Below are positions 1-13,097 of a stretch of 57,908 nucleotides of DNA, piece after piece. The position numbers and the translations under genes are program-made. Source of the stretch: Mariprofundaceae bacterium (GTDB lineage Bacteria; Pseudomonadota; Zetaproteobacteria; Mariprofundales; Mariprofundaceae). Positions within the stretch are counted from its first letter, which is position 1. The number at the start of each line of letters is the position of its first letter. The notes beneath the pieces are model-generated. The model saw only the letters and a program-made list of their open reading frames with translations. It was not told the DNA's origin and made no database searches. The DNA lies in assembly GCA_015488115.1 (NCBI GenBank), contig WFOK01000069.1:1-57908 (forward strand). Reading direction: 5' to 3'.

Positions 1-1
1 C

Positions 2-151
2 GAGGGCACGGAGATGGTGATGCCTGGCGACAACGTGTCGATGGAGGTTGAGCTGATCACGCCGATCGCGATGGACAAGGAGTTGCGCTTCGCGATCCGC
101 GAGGGTGGTCGTACCGTCGGCGCAGGCGTCGTCACCGAGATCATCGAGTAA
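2..151 (+). CDS. tuf: Elongation factor Tu, C-terminal 49 residues (partial)
   Basis: The window opens inside the last domain of EF-Tu, the GTPase that carries aminoacyl-tRNA to the ribosome. The visible end contains the hallmark segments [30 protein letters not shown] and the terminal motif TEIIE before a TAA stop. This is domain 3, which contacts tRNA and EF-Ts. The gene is cut by the window edge, not broken. It lies about 70 bp upstream of rpmG and ahead of tRNA-Trp, secE and nusG, so it is the tufB-like copy that precedes the secE operon rather than the copy next to fusA. Identity is certain from the end motif. Confidence 0.97.
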   Translation, partial: EGTEMVMPGDNVSMEVELITPIAMDKELRFAIREGGRTVGAGVVTEIIE

Positions 152-222
152 GAGCAACGAAACAGCCTGGGGCGGTGGCGGTTCTTTCCGCTGCCGCCTT
201 GGCGTCACTGGAGAAGAAAGAC

Positions 223-378
223 ATGCGCGATTTGTTGGCTTTGGCATGCGAGGAATGCAAGCGTCGGAACTACACGACGAACAAGAACAAGCGTACGACG
301 ACCGACAAGCTGGTGTTGCGAAAGTACTGCCGGTTCTGCCGCAAGCATACGCCGCACAAGGAAACAAAGATTTCCTAG
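223..378 (+). CDS. rpmG: Large-subunit ribosomal protein bL33
   Basis: A 51-residue bL33, the usual length for this 50S subunit protein. It is the zinc-binding (C+) type: two pairs of cysteines are visible, CEEC near residue 9 and CRFC near residue 36, enclosing [12 protein letters not shown] chose the ATG at 223 because it gives the family N-terminus ([13 protein letters not shown]) and has a purine-rich site (GGAGAAGAAAG) just upstream; an in-frame GTG at 175 would add 16 unrelated residues. It sits between tuf and tRNA-Trp, away from its common partner rpmB. Confidence 0.95.
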   Translation: MRDLLALACEECKRRNYTTNKNKRTTTDKLVLRKYCRFCRKHTPHKETKIS

Positions 379-400
379 GTAGATATGACCAGCAGGGTAT

Positions 401-476
401 AGGCCAGTAGTTCAATTGGTAGAGCACCGGTCTCCAAAACCGGGGGTTGGGGGTTCGAGTCCCTCCTGGCCTGCCA
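401..476 (+). tRNA. trnW: tRNA-Trp (CCA)
   Basis: A 76-nt cloverleaf. The seven-base acceptor arms are AGGCCAG and CTGGCCT, followed by discriminator G and an encoded CCA. The D arm carries TTCAATTGGTAGAGC, the anticodon loop is CTCCAAA with anticodon CCA, and the T loop is GGTTCGAGTCC. It lies between rpmG and secE, in the same place as in many beta- and gammaproteobacteria, and is probably cotranscribed with tuf and secE. Confidence 0.97.
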
Positions 477-506
477 TTTTTGGCGGATGAACGGACGAGG
501 TGGCGA

Positions 507-695
507 ATGAGTCGATTGTCGGACATGCAGAAATTCATTGCGGAGGTGAAGGTCGAGGCCAAGAAGGTGACTTGGCCGGACCGCAAGGAAACCATTCAGG
601 CGACGATCATGGTGCTGGTCATGGTCGTCTTTGTCGCATTGTTCCTGTGGGCGGTCGACTCGATTCTAAGCTGGCTCGTGCAGAAGGTGATCTGA
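507..695 (+). CDS. secE: Protein translocase subunit SecE
   Basis: A 62-residue short-form SecE, the small clamp subunit of the SecYEG protein-export channel in the inner membrane. It has the amphipathic surface helix with the conserved KVEAKKVTWPDRKE stretch (about residues 14-28), followed by one transmembrane helix (about 30-55). Escherichia coli SecE has three helices and about 127 residues; the single-span form is the common one in other bacteria. The start at 507 gives the standard N-terminus; a longer reading would run into the tRNA. Its stop overlaps the nusG start (TGATG). Confidence 0.96.
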   Translation: MSRLSDMQKFIAEVKVEAKKVTWPDRKETIQATIMVLVMVVFVALFLWAVDSILSWLVQKVI

Positions 696-1225
696 TGGCA
701 AAGCGTTGGTATGTGGTTCAGGTTCATTCGAGCTTCGAGGACAAGGTAGCCAAGGCCCTGGAGGAGAATATCCGCCGTTGCGGCATGCAGGACCAGTTTG
801 GCGAGATTCTCGTGCCTCGGGAGGAAGTGGTCGAGCTCAAGGGTGGGCAGAAGGTGACCAGCAAGCGCAAGTTCTTTCCAGGCTACATCCTTGTCGAGAT
901 GGAGATGAACGACGAGACTTGGCACGTGGTCAAGGATACCCCGCATGTGGCCGGCTTCCTTGGCTCGGCCAACAAGCCGCGACCGATGCCTCCGCACGAG
1001 GTTGAGGCCTTGCGCCGTCAGATCGAGGAAGGCATTGAGCACCCGAAGCCGAAGGTCATGTTCGATGTCGGCGATACCGTGCGCGTCATCGATGGCCCCT
1101 TCGCCTCGTTCAACGGTGTCGTGGAAGAGGTGTTGGAAGACAAGGCCAAGTTGAAGGTCAGCGTTTCGATCTTCGGTCGCCCCACGCCGGTCGAGCTTGA
1201 TTATGTGCAGGTGGAGAAAAGCTGA
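695..1225 (+). CDS. nusG: Transcription termination/antitermination factor NusG
   Basis: A 176-residue NusG. The N-terminal NGN domain begins MAKRWYVVQVHS and contains KRKFFPGYILVEM, the RNA polymerase-binding face. The C-terminal KOW domain (about residues 125-176) contains VGDTVRVIDGPFASFNGVVEEV, which in other bacteria contacts Rho or ribosomal protein S10. The length is normal. The ATG at 695 overlaps the secE stop by one base, so the pair is translationally coupled. rplK follows after a 118-bp structured leader. Confidence 0.97.
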   Translation: MAKRWYVVQVHSSFEDKVAKALEENIRRCGMQDQFGEILVPREEVVELKGGQKVTSKRKFFPGYILVEMEMNDETWHVVKDTPHVAGFLGSANKPRPMPPHEVEALRRQIEEGIEHPKPKVMFDVGDTVRVIDGPFASFNGVVEEVLEDKAKLKVSVSIFGRPTPVELDYVQVEKS

Positions 1226-1252
1226 CGGAGACGACCAAGGGCTGACCCGTTC

Positions 1253-1330
1253 AACGGTTACCGCATTGCGCGGGAGCATGGCCGGCGTCGGCCGGCATGC
1301 GAAAAACGGCTCTCCTGGGAGCCGGATGGA
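1253..1330 (+). promoter_or_regulatory. Structured leader upstream of rplK (possible L1-type autoregulatory RNA)
   Basis: The 118-bp gap between nusG and rplK holds two adjacent hairpins. The first, around 1275-1299, pairs GCATG-G-CCGGC with GCCGG-CATGC, a ten-pair stem with one bulged G and a GTCG loop. The second, around 1307-1324, pairs CGGCTC with GAGCCG. Neither has a following T-run, so they do not look like terminators. In E. coli the rplK-rplA message is repressed by L1 binding near the rplK start; a similar role here is an inference from position, and I did not match the L1 consensus base by base. Confidence 0.4.
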
Positions 1331-1343
1331 GTGAAAGAAAGAA

Positions 1344-1772
1344 ATGGCAAAGAAACTTGAAAAGATCGTCAAGCTGCAAGTGCCTGCGGGAGCGGCGAAT
1401 CCGGCGCCTCCGGTCGGACCCGCACTAGGTCAGGCTGGCGTCAACATCATGGAGTTCTGCAAGGCCTTCAATGCAAGGACACAGGAGATGGAGAAGGGCA
1501 TGCCCCTGCCCGTGGTCATTTCCGTGTATCAGGACCGCTCCTTTGATTTCGTCATCAAGACGCCACCGGCAGCCGTGCTGCTGAAAAAGGCGGCCAAGAT
1601 CGACAAGGGGAGCGCAGAGCCCAACAAGAAGAAGGTGGGCAAGGTGACCCGCGAGCAGATCCGCGAAATCGCCGAGACAAAGATGCCCGATCTGAACTGT
1701 TATGACATTGATGCCGCCATGCGCATCGTGGAAGGCACGGCCCGCTCCATGGGTCTGGAAGTCGAAGGTTAA
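1344..1772 (+). CDS. rplK: Large-subunit ribosomal protein uL11
   Basis: A 142-residue uL11, full length. It carries the N-terminal [21 protein letters not shown] signature, the loop [13 protein letters not shown], and the C-terminal rRNA-binding end with [22 protein letters not shown]. The protein forms the base of the L7/L12 stalk and binds the GTPase-associated region of 23S rRNA. It is followed ten bases later by rplA with a clear AAGGAGG site overlapping its stop codon, so the two are one cotranscribed and coupled pair. Confidence 0.97.
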   Translation: MAKKLEKIVKLQVPAGAANPAPPVGPALGQAGVNIMEFCKAFNARTQEMEKGMPLPVVISVYQDRSFDFVIKTPPAAVLLKKAAKIDKGSAEPNKKKVGKVTREQIREIAETKMPDLNCYDIDAAMRIVEGTARSMGLEVEG

Positions 1773-1782
1773 GGAGGCGGCA

Positions 1783-2469
1783 ATGGCAAAATTGACGAAA
1801 CGCTTGAAGGCCTGCGCCGAGCATGTTCCGGCCGAGCCCGTGACCATTGAAGAGGCCGTGAAGGCCGTGCTCGCCCAGCCTGCAGCCAAGTTTGACGAAT
1901 CCATCGATGTGGCCATCAAACTGGGCGTTGATCCGCGTCATGCCGATCAGATGGTTCGCGGCTCGATCAGTCTTCCCCACGGCACGGGCAAGACCGTGCG
2001 CGTGGCCGTGTTCGCCAAGGGGCCGAAGGCAGAGGAGGCCAAGGAGGCCGGGGCCGATATCGTTGGTGCCGAGGACCTGGTCGAAAAGGTCCAGAACGGG
2101 TTCCTCGATTTTGATCGTGTCGTGGCCACGCCCGACATGATGGCCCAGGTGGGTCGGCTTGGCCGCATCCTCGGACCGCGCGGTCTGATGCCCAATCCGA
2201 AGCTGGGAACGGTGACCATGGATGTGAAAAAGGCCGTTTCGGCCATCAAGGCCGGACAGATCGAGGTGCGCGTGGACAAGGCGGGCGTCATCCACGCTCC
2301 GGTTGGGCGCCGTTCGTTCAGCGAGGAGAAGATCGTGGAAAACATACGCGCACTCATCGCCGAGCTGAACCGCATGAAGCCGGCGGCCGCCAAGGGTCGC
2401 TACATGCAGCGCATGTCGGTTTCGAGCACCATGGGCCTTGGCGTGCGTGTGGACGAGACCACGCTGTAG
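1783..2469 (+). CDS. rplA: Large-subunit ribosomal protein uL1
   Basis: A 228-residue uL1, the L1-stalk protein that helps release deacylated tRNA and, in many bacteria, represses its own operon. Family motifs visible: [38 protein letters not shown], and the end [10 protein letters not shown]. The ATG at 1783 follows an AAGGAGG site by seven bases and gives the family N-terminus MAKLTKRLK; an upstream in-frame start would run through rplK. Confidence 0.97.
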   Translation: MAKLTKRLKACAEHVPAEPVTIEEAVKAVLAQPAAKFDESIDVAIKLGVDPRHADQMVRGSISLPHGTGKTVRVAVFAKGPKAEEAKEAGADIVGAEDLVEKVQNGFLDFDRVVATPDMMAQVGRLGRILGPRGLMPNPKLGTVTMDVKKAVSAIKAGQIEVRVDKAGVIHAPVGRRSFSEEKIVENIRALIAELNRMKPAAAKGRYMQRMSVSSTMGLGVRVDETTL

Positions 2470-2599
2470 ACCAGATGACCCGGTCGCCGCAGGCATCAAT
2501 GCCGCGGTGCCCGGGCGTGGCGCAAGGCGCCGATAGATTCGGCGGACAACCGACAGCTCCATGAGCCTGCTGGTTTCCGCCGGAAAGACGATCCGTCCA

Positions 2600-2650
2600 A
2601 GACTGCAGGAGCACGTTTTCGTGCTTAATCGGGCAACCGTCCTGCATAGA
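2600..2650 (+). promoter_or_regulatory. Putative L10 leader RNA upstream of rplJ
   Basis: The 226-bp interval between rplA and rplJ contains a long-range stem, TGCAGGA (2604-2610) with TCCTGCA (2640-2646). It encloses a perfect GCACG/CGTGC hairpin with a TTTT loop (2611-2624) and an unpaired TTAATCGGGCAACCG segment. A basal stem with an inner hairpin and an asymmetric internal loop is the general layout of the L10(L12)4-binding leader that autoregulates rplJL. The assignment rests on position and fold. A covariance search with the Rfam L10 leader model would decide it. Confidence 0.6.
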
Positions 2651-2695
2651 TGGGGTGTAAGCTCACTTGCACGGGTCGAAAGCAAGGGGGTAGAA

Positions 2696-3214
2696 GTGAA
2701 CAGACAAGACAAGCAGCGCATTGTCGAAGAGCTGCATGCAGCCTGGTCTGAGTCCTCTGCCGGTGTTGTGGCACAATATCGTGGCTTGACGGTTGCGGAG
2801 ATGGGACTGCTCCGCCGCCGCCTTCACGAGCAGAATGTGTCGCTTCAGGTGGTCAAGAACACCTTGGCCCGCCGCGCCGCAGAGGGCACCGGATTCAAGG
2901 CGGCAGAAGAGCTGTTTACCGGCCCGGTTGCCATTGCGTATGGCAATGATCCGGTAGAAATGGCCAAGGCCATCGCTGATTTCGCCAAGGAGCACAAGGC
3001 TCTGGAAATCAAGGGTGGCGTGCTCGACGGCAAGATGATGGACGCAGCCGGAGTGATTGCTCTGGCCAAGCTTCCGCCACGCGAGGTCTTGCTGGCCAAG
3101 TTGCTGGGCAGCATGCAATCGCCGATCAGCGGTTTTGTTCGTGTACTGGCAGAAGTTCCAGCTTCGTTCGTGCGGACGCTGGCAGCCATTCGCGATCAGA
3201 AACAGGCTGCATAA
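2696..3214 (+). CDS. rplJ: Large-subunit ribosomal protein uL10
   Basis: A 172-residue uL10, which anchors L7/L12 dimers to the ribosome. Conserved segments include VVAQYRGLTVAEMGLLRR, LQVVKNTLARRA and the C-terminal helix GFVRVLAEVPASFVRTLAAI that binds L7/L12. The start is a GTG at 2696 preceded by an AAGGGGG site; this gives the family N-terminus (NRQDKQRIVEEL). A GTG start and the structured leader just upstream both fit a gene under translational feedback control. Confidence 0.96.
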   Translation: MNRQDKQRIVEELHAAWSESSAGVVAQYRGLTVAEMGLLRRRLHEQNVSLQVVKNTLARRAAEGTGFKAAEELFTGPVAIAYGNDPVEMAKAIADFAKEHKALEIKGGVLDGKMMDAAGVIALAKLPPREVLLAKLLGSMQSPISGFVRVLAEVPASFVRTLAAIRDQKQAA

Positions 3215-3254
3215 ATCTTTCATATAAATACCAAAGCAAGAGGAGCTTATTACC

Positions 3255-3635
3255 ATGGCAATTTCAAAAGAAGAACTGATCGAAGCAATTGAAAACATGA
3301 CGGTGCTGGAACTGTCCGAGCTTGTTTCCGCGCTCGAGGACAAGTTTGGCGTATCCGCGGCGGCTCCGGTTGCCGTTGCAGCCGCTCCGGCGGCAGGTGG
3401 CGGCGAGGCTGCTGCAGAGGAAAAGACCGAGTTTGACGTCGTGCTGGCCAGCGTCGGCGACAAGAAGATTCAGGTCATCAAGGCCGTCCGCGAGATCACG
3501 GGGCTTGGCCTGAAGGAGGCCAAGGAGCTCGTCGAAAGCGCGCCGAAGGCCGTCAAGGAAGGCGTGTCCAAGGACGAGGCCGAAGAGCTGAAGACGAAGC
3601 TGGAAGAGGCTGGCGCATCCGTCGAGATCAAGTAA
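3255..3635 (+). CDS. rplL: Large-subunit ribosomal protein bL12 (L7/L12)
   Basis: A 126-residue bL12, the acidic stalk protein that recruits translation factors. It has the N-terminal dimerisation helix ([16 protein letters not shown]), an Ala/Gly-rich hinge around residues 36-55, and the C-terminal factor-binding domain with [20 protein letters not shown] and [16 protein letters not shown]. Length is normal. It is followed by an attenuator hairpin before rpoB, which would lower polymerase subunit synthesis relative to L12. Confidence 0.97.
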   Translation: MAISKEELIEAIENMTVLELSELVSALEDKFGVSAAAPVAVAAAPAAGGGEAAAEEKTEFDVVLASVGDKKIQVIKAVREITGLGLKEAKELVESAPKAVKEGVSKDEAEELKTKLEEAGASVEIK

Positions 3636-3680
3636 ACACGCTTGACGTTTTTGAGCACGCAGACGTTTCGTCCGGTCAAT

Positions 3681-3717
3681 CCCCGATGACTTCGGTCATC
3701 GGGGTTTGGCCTTTTTC
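3681..3717 (+). terminator. Attenuator between rplL and rpoB
   Basis: A perfect ten-pair stem, CCCCGATGAC with GTCATCGGGG, closed by a stable TTCG tetraloop (3681-3704). It is followed by TTTGG and a CTTTTT run (to about 3716). It lies 46 bases after the rplL stop and 37 before the rpoB start. In E. coli a partial terminator at the same place lets only a fraction of transcripts reach rpoBC; the same role is likely here. Confidence 0.85.
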
Positions 3718-3753
3718 GCTTTGAACATTTGAAAATCAAGGATTGAGGGCATC

Positions 3754-6700
3754 ATGGCTAATCACGCATCATCCAAACGCATTCGCAAAAACTTTGGCAC
3801 CATCAAATCTCCAATCAGCATGCCAAACATCCTGCAGTTGCAGACGCAGTCCTTCCAGGAGGTTGTGGGCAAGGGCGAGGACATCAACGAGTCGCGCCTG
3901 GCCAATGTCTTTCAGGGCATTTTTCCCATCCGTGACTATGGGGGAGCGGCTGAGCTGGAGTTCCTGGGGCTGGAGTATAGCCCTCCGCGCTATGATCTGG
4001 ATGAGTGCCGCCGTCGGGATCTTACCTATGCCCTGCCCATCAAGGTCAAGCTGCGACTGAAGATCTTTGACACCGAGGGTGAAAAGCGCAGCCGCAAGGT
4101 GCGCGAGGTGCGCGACCAGTCCGTTTACATGGGTGAAATCCCCCAGATGACCGAGCATGGCTCGTTCATCATCAATGGCACCGAGCGTGTCATCGTTTCG
4201 CAGATGCATCGCTCGCCGGGCGTGTTTTTCGGACATGATGCAGGCAAGACGCATGCCTCGGGCAAGTACCTGTTCAATGCCCGCCTGATCCCCTACCGCG
4301 GATCCTGGCTGGACTTCGAGTTCGATGCCAAGGACAAGGTCAATTTCCGCATCGACCTCCGGCGCAAGATGCCGGTCGGCATTCTGCTCAAGGCGCTGGG
4401 CCTGAGTACCCAGGACATCCTCGACCGCTTCTATGCGCGGCGCACTTATCGCTTCACGAAGAAGGGTATTCAGGTCAAGTTCGACCCGGAAACCTTCCTT
4501 GGCACCCGGGCGGCCACGAACATCGTTGTCGATGGACGCCGCATCCTCGCCGAGGGCAAGAAGTTCACGCGCCTGGCCATCAAGCGCCTTAGCGAAGCCG
4601 GCGTCAAGTGGCTGGACGTGCCACGCGAGGCGGTCATTGGCGAGGTCACGGCCGAACCGATCATGATCGAGGGCGGCGAGATCCTGATCGATCATAATCA
4701 GGAGCTGACTGAGGAATCCCTCTCCGCGCTGGAAGGCGCCGGCGTCAAGAAGTTCGACTGCCTGTTGATCGACAGCGCCGTTCGCGGCCCTTGGCTTGCG
4801 GAAACCCTGCGCCTTGACATGGTCCAGTCCAAGGAAGAGGCACAGGTCGAGATCTACCGCATGATGCGCCCTGGCGAGCCACCGACCGTGGAGACCGCGC
4901 GTGCGCTTTTTGAGTCTCTGTTCTTTGATCCAAGCCGGTACGATCTCTCGCGCGTGGGCCGCATGAAGCTGAACAGCCGCCTCGGCATCAGCAATGACGA
5001 GGTGCCGCTGGAGCATGGAACGCTGCGCGTCGAGGACATCCTGCTGACGCTGGATACGCTGCTGTCCCTGCGTGACGGCATCGGCGAGGTCGACGACATT
5101 GATCACCTTGGCAACCGGCGCCTGCGCTCCGTCGGAGAGCTGCTCGAGAACCAGATCCGTCTGGGGCTCGTGCGCATGGAGCGCGCCATCCGCGAACGCC
5201 TGAGCTCCGGCGACCTGACGGAAATGATGCCCTCGGACCTGGTCAATGCCAAGCCGCTGATCGCGGCCGTTCGCGAGTTCTTCGGCTCCTCACAGCTTTC
5301 CCAGTTCATGGACCAGACGAACCCGTTGTCTGAGGTCACACACAAGCGACGGCTGTCCGCGCTGGGTCCGGGTGGCCTTTCCCGCGAACGGGCCGGCTTC
5401 GAGGTGCGCGACGTGCATCCGACGCATTATGGTCGCTTGTGTCCGATCGAAACCCCGGAGGGTCCGAACATCGGGTTGATCAACTCACTGGCCAGTTATG
5501 CGAAGGTCAACGAGTTCGGCTTCATCGAGACGCCTTATCGCAAGGTCGTCGACGGCCGGGTCACGGACGAGGTTGAATACCTTTCCGCCATCGACGAGGC
5601 CAAGCATGTCATCGCGCAGGCCAACGCCAAGGTTGATGAGCATGGGGCCTTTGTGGCCGAGTTCGTTCAGTGCCGCAAGGACGGCGAGTTCATTATGGCC
5701 CAGCCAAAAGAGATCGATTACATGGACGTCTCTCCGTCCCAGGTGGTCTCCATCTCTGCCGGTTTGATCCCATTCCTCGAGCACGATGACGCCAACCGAG
5801 CCTTGATGGGCTCGAACATGCAGCGTCAGGCCGTTCCGCTCATCCGCTCGGAAAAGCCGCTTGTCGGCACCGGCATGGAGGCCGTTGTCGCGCGCGACTC
5901 CGGGGTCAACATGGTTGCCCGGCGCGGTGGCGTCGTCGAGCGGGTGGATGGCAGTCGCATCGTCATCAAGGTCAATGACGATGAACAGATCGAGGGCGAG
6001 CCTGGCGTCGACATCTACCGCCTGTTCAAGTACCGCCGCTCGAACCAGAACACCTGCTTCAACCAGCGTCCCTTGGTCAAGGTCGGGCAGAAGGTCGCCA
6101 GAGGCGAGATCATTGCCGATGGACCGAACACCGATCAGGGCGAGCTGGCGCTCGGAAGAAACGCGCTCGTGGCGCTGATGCCCTGGCGGGGTTACAACTT
6201 CGAGGATGCCATCGTCATTTCCGAGAAGCTGGTCAAGGAAGACGTGTATACCTCGATTCATATTGAGGAATTCGAATGCGTGGCCCGGGAAACCAAGCTG
6301 GGCGCGGAAGAGATCACGCGCGACATTCCGAATGTCGGCGAGGAGGCCCTGCGTCACCTCGATGATTCGGGCATTGCCTACATCGGCGCCGAGGTCAAGC
6401 AGGGAGACATCCTCGTGGGCAAGATCACGCCGAAGGGCGAAACCCAGTTGTCGCCCGAAGAGAAGCTGTTACGCGCGATCTTCGGAGAGAAGGCGGCCGA
6501 TGTCCGGGATACCAGCCTGCGCGTAAAGCCCGGAGAAGAGGGCGTGGTCGTGGATGTGCAGGTGTTCACGCGTCGTGGCGATGAAAAGGACGAGCGGGCC
6601 AAGGCCATCGAAGAGGAAGAGGTCGAACAACTCTACCAGGACAAGGAAGAGGAGCGCCGCATTCTGGAGGCCAACGTGCTGGGGCGTCTGGAAGGCATCC

Positions 6701-7847
6701 TCGTTGGACAGAAGGCCGCGAAGTTCAAGGGCCTGAAGAAGGGGCAGACCATCGAGACCGAGCACGTCCGCGCCCTGAGCCTGCGCGATCTCACTGGCGT
6801 GTCCGTGCAGGATGACGAGGTGCAGGCGAGGGTCAGCGAAATCCTCGATTCCCTGGACAAGGAACGGGCCAAGCTCGAGGCCCGTTTCGAGGAAAAGGTG
6901 GCCAAGGTGCGCGAGGGGTCCGATCTTGGTCCCGGCGTGATCAAGGTCGTGAAGGTCTTTGTCGCCGTCAAGCGCAAGCTCCAACCTGGCGACAAGATGG
7001 CCGGACGCCACGGCAACAAGGGCGTGATTTCGGTCATCGTTCCCGAGGAGGACATGCCCTACATGGAGGACGGCACGCCCGTGGATATCTGCCTGAATCC
7101 GTTGGGCGTTCCCTCCCGCATGAACATCGGCCAGATTTTCGAGATCCACATGGGGTGGGCTGCTTCGGCGCTCGGTGCCCGGATCCAGGAGATGGTTCAG
7201 GCCGGTCGCAAGGCCGAAGAAATCCGCAAGTTCATGCTTGAAATCTATGAAGAGGACAAGGATGCCTGTGATCGGATCAGGGCCCTGAGCGACGAGGAAC
7301 TGCTCGAGCAGTGCGAGCTGCTCAAGGATGGCGTGCCGATTGCATCTCCGGTCTTCGACGGGGCGAAGGAAGAGCACATCCGGCGCATGCTGCGGCTTGC
7401 AGGCCTTCCCGAATCCGGCCAGGCAACCCTGTATGATGGCCGGACGGGCGAGCCCTTCGATCGCCCGGTGACCGTTGGCCACATGTACATCCTGAAGCTT
7501 CATCACCTGGTGGATGAGAAGATTCATGCCCGGTCGACGGGCCCATACTCGCTGGTCACGCAGCAGCCCCTGGGCGGCAAGGCGCAGTTTGGCGGCCAGC
7601 GGTTCGGCGAAATGGAGGTCTGGGCGCTCGAGGCTTACGGTGCGGCCTACACGCTGCAGGAGATGCTGACCGTGAAATCGGACGATGTGCAAGGGCGCAC
7701 GAAGATGTATGAGTCCATCGTGCGTGGCGACATGTCGTTCGAGGCAGGCATCCCTGAATCGTTCAACGTCATGACGAAGGAACTGAATGCGCTCGCCATT
7801 GACATCGAGATGGTGAAGAAACCTGCCGAGACGGAAGGAGACAAGTA

Positions 7848-7848
<1 letters not shown>
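3754..7848 (+). CDS. rpoB: DNA-directed RNA polymerase subunit beta
   Basis: A 1364-residue beta subunit, the usual proteobacterial length. The rifampicin-region core is intact ([33 protein letters not shown] split over about residues 510-542, with the following [11 protein letters not shown]). Later landmarks are the catalytic-side segments [23 protein letters not shown] and [16 protein letters not shown], and the C-terminal clamp segment [24 protein letters not shown]. No change is obvious at the common rifampicin-resistance positions in this stretch. The TAA stop overlaps the rpoC ATG by one base. Confidence 0.98.
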
Positions 7849-12026
<4,178 letters not shown>

Positions 12027-12050
12027 GTACGGGACAAGGGCATGACGGCG

Positions 12051-12081
12051 CGAGGGAGCCCACAATGGGCTCCCTCGTTTG
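12051..12081 (+). terminator. Intrinsic terminator after rpoC
   Basis: A perfect eleven-pair stem, CGAGGGAGCCC (12051-12061) with GGGCTCCCTCG (12067-12077), an ACAAT loop, then TTT. It ends the ribosomal protein/RNA polymerase operon 25 bases after the rpoC stop. The usual next genes rpsL, rpsG and fusA do not follow, so the str operon must be elsewhere. Confidence 0.85.
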
Positions 12082-12141
12082 CGCTCGGGCTATGTTCATG
12101 CTATGGTGATGCAAGAGTGTTTGATGCCGTGGAGGTTTGCC

Positions 12142-12879
12142 ATGCATCGTCTTGGACCGAGCCTGGCCATTGCCTTGATACTGGTCGCATGTGGAGGAAA
12201 CGAAGAGCAGGCTTCCGCGCCTGAATCTGCTCCTCATCCGGAAGCCCACGTGGCCCGGACGAGCACGATGGCCGTTGCGAAGACAGACAGCGCCGTGCCC
12301 AAGTCCTTGCCGGCCATGAAGCAGGAAGCGGCATCCATGCAGGTCGCCGACCGGACGGTGGCTTCAGAAACTGCCGCACCGCAGGCGGACGGGGTGGCCT
12401 CCGAGCGAGGTGAACAACAGGCCGGCAAGGCAAGGGCTCCAGCCTCTGATGCGATGGCCGCCAAGGAAGAGCCTCCCATGCCGAAGACCCCGGAGGCCGC
12501 GAAAACAGGGAACGCCGGCATTACTGCTTCGACGGAAAGCATCAGCCTGCTGTTGGCCGGGGACGCCAACCGCGGCAAGCGCCTGGCGGCCAAGTGCCTG
12601 GCTTGTCATCGTCTGGACGATCGCCGCAAGGTCGGGCCCGGCCTGAAGGGTATCGTGGGAAGAAACGCCGGCAAGATGCCGGACATGAAATACAGCAAGG
12701 CCCTGGCTGGAGCCCAGTGGCTATGGGATGAGCCGAAGCTTGCCGCATGGATATGCGACTCGAAACGGGCCATCAAGAAGTTCAGCGGCGATGACTCAGC
12801 CACGACGAAGATGCCGGCCCAGCGCATCTGCGAGCCCCGCGACCAGGCGGATCTGATCGCATTTCTCAAGAGTCTCTGA
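12142..12879 (+). CDS. Lipoprotein with C-terminal class I cytochrome c domain
   Basis: A 245-residue predicted lipoprotein. The signal peptide ends in a lipobox (LVAC, Cys17), so it should be tethered to a membrane on the periplasmic side. Residues 18-135 are a low-complexity Ala/Glu/Pro/Lys linker. The last ~105 residues form a mono-heme cytochrome c fold: heme site CLACH (152-156), then GPGLKGIVGR, a probable Met ligand in TTKMPAQR (Met224), and a C-terminal helix DQADLIAFLKSL. ATG 12142 is preceded by GGAGG. The long linker suggests a mobile electron shuttle on a membrane tether; its partner is unknown. It stands alone behind the rpoC terminator and converges on slyX. Confidence 0.88.
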   Translation: MHRLGPSLAIALILVACGGNEEQASAPESAPHPEAHVARTSTMAVAKTDSAVPKSLPAMKQEAASMQVADRTVASETAAPQADGVASERGEQQAGKARAPASDAMAAKEEPPMPKTPEAAKTGNAGITASTESISLLLAGDANRGKRLAAKCLACHRLDDRRKVGPGLKGIVGRNAGKMPDMKYSKALAGAQWLWDEPKLAAWICDSKRAIKKFSGDDSATTKMPAQRICEPRDQADLIAFLKSL

Positions 12880-12884
12880 TGCCG

Positions 12885-13097
12885 CTAATAGTGCGGCGGT
12901 GGCGGCTCCTCTGAAGGGGGCGGCACCGTATGGTGACCGATGAGGGATTTGAGACATGCTTCGAGGCGTTCAAGGCGCAGGCCAAGTTGTTCAAGCTCCC
13001 TGGCCTGATCCGTGAGCGCCTCATTGAGTTCTTTGATGAGATGTTCCTGATAGGCGGAGCGCATCTCGAGCTCGTTCAGCCGGCGTTCTAGATCCAT
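12885..13097 (-). CDS. slyX: SlyX family protein
   Basis: A 70-residue coiled-coil protein. It has a heptad-rich N-terminal two-thirds (DLERRLNELEMRSAYQEHL onward) and the family-specific proline-rich tail ending PPPPHY. SlyX has no settled function. The start chosen (13097) gives the family N-terminus MDLERRLNELE; the reading frame is open further upstream but only as an out-of-frame overlap with srkA. It overlaps the end of srkA by ten bases and is the last gene of the xseB-ispA-dxs-tlyA-srkA-slyX run. Confidence 0.88.
   Translation of the reverse strand: MDLERRLNELEMRSAYQEHLIKELNEALTDQARELEQLGLRLERLEACLKSLIGHHTVPPPSEEPPPPHY

Noticed and set aside
500-694. Longer nusG beginning inside secE
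   Set aside because: The added residues are secE read out of frame; NusG homology begins exactly at ATG 695.
3769-5106. Long minus-strand open frame inside rpoB (445 codons)
   Set aside because: It is antisense to conserved rpoB sequence and encodes a His/Asp/Leu-rich protein typical of complementary-strand frames in GC-rich genes; no ribosome site or family.
6469-7692. Minus-strand open frame of about 407 codons inside rpoB
   Set aside because: Antisense shadow without start signals or recognisable domains.
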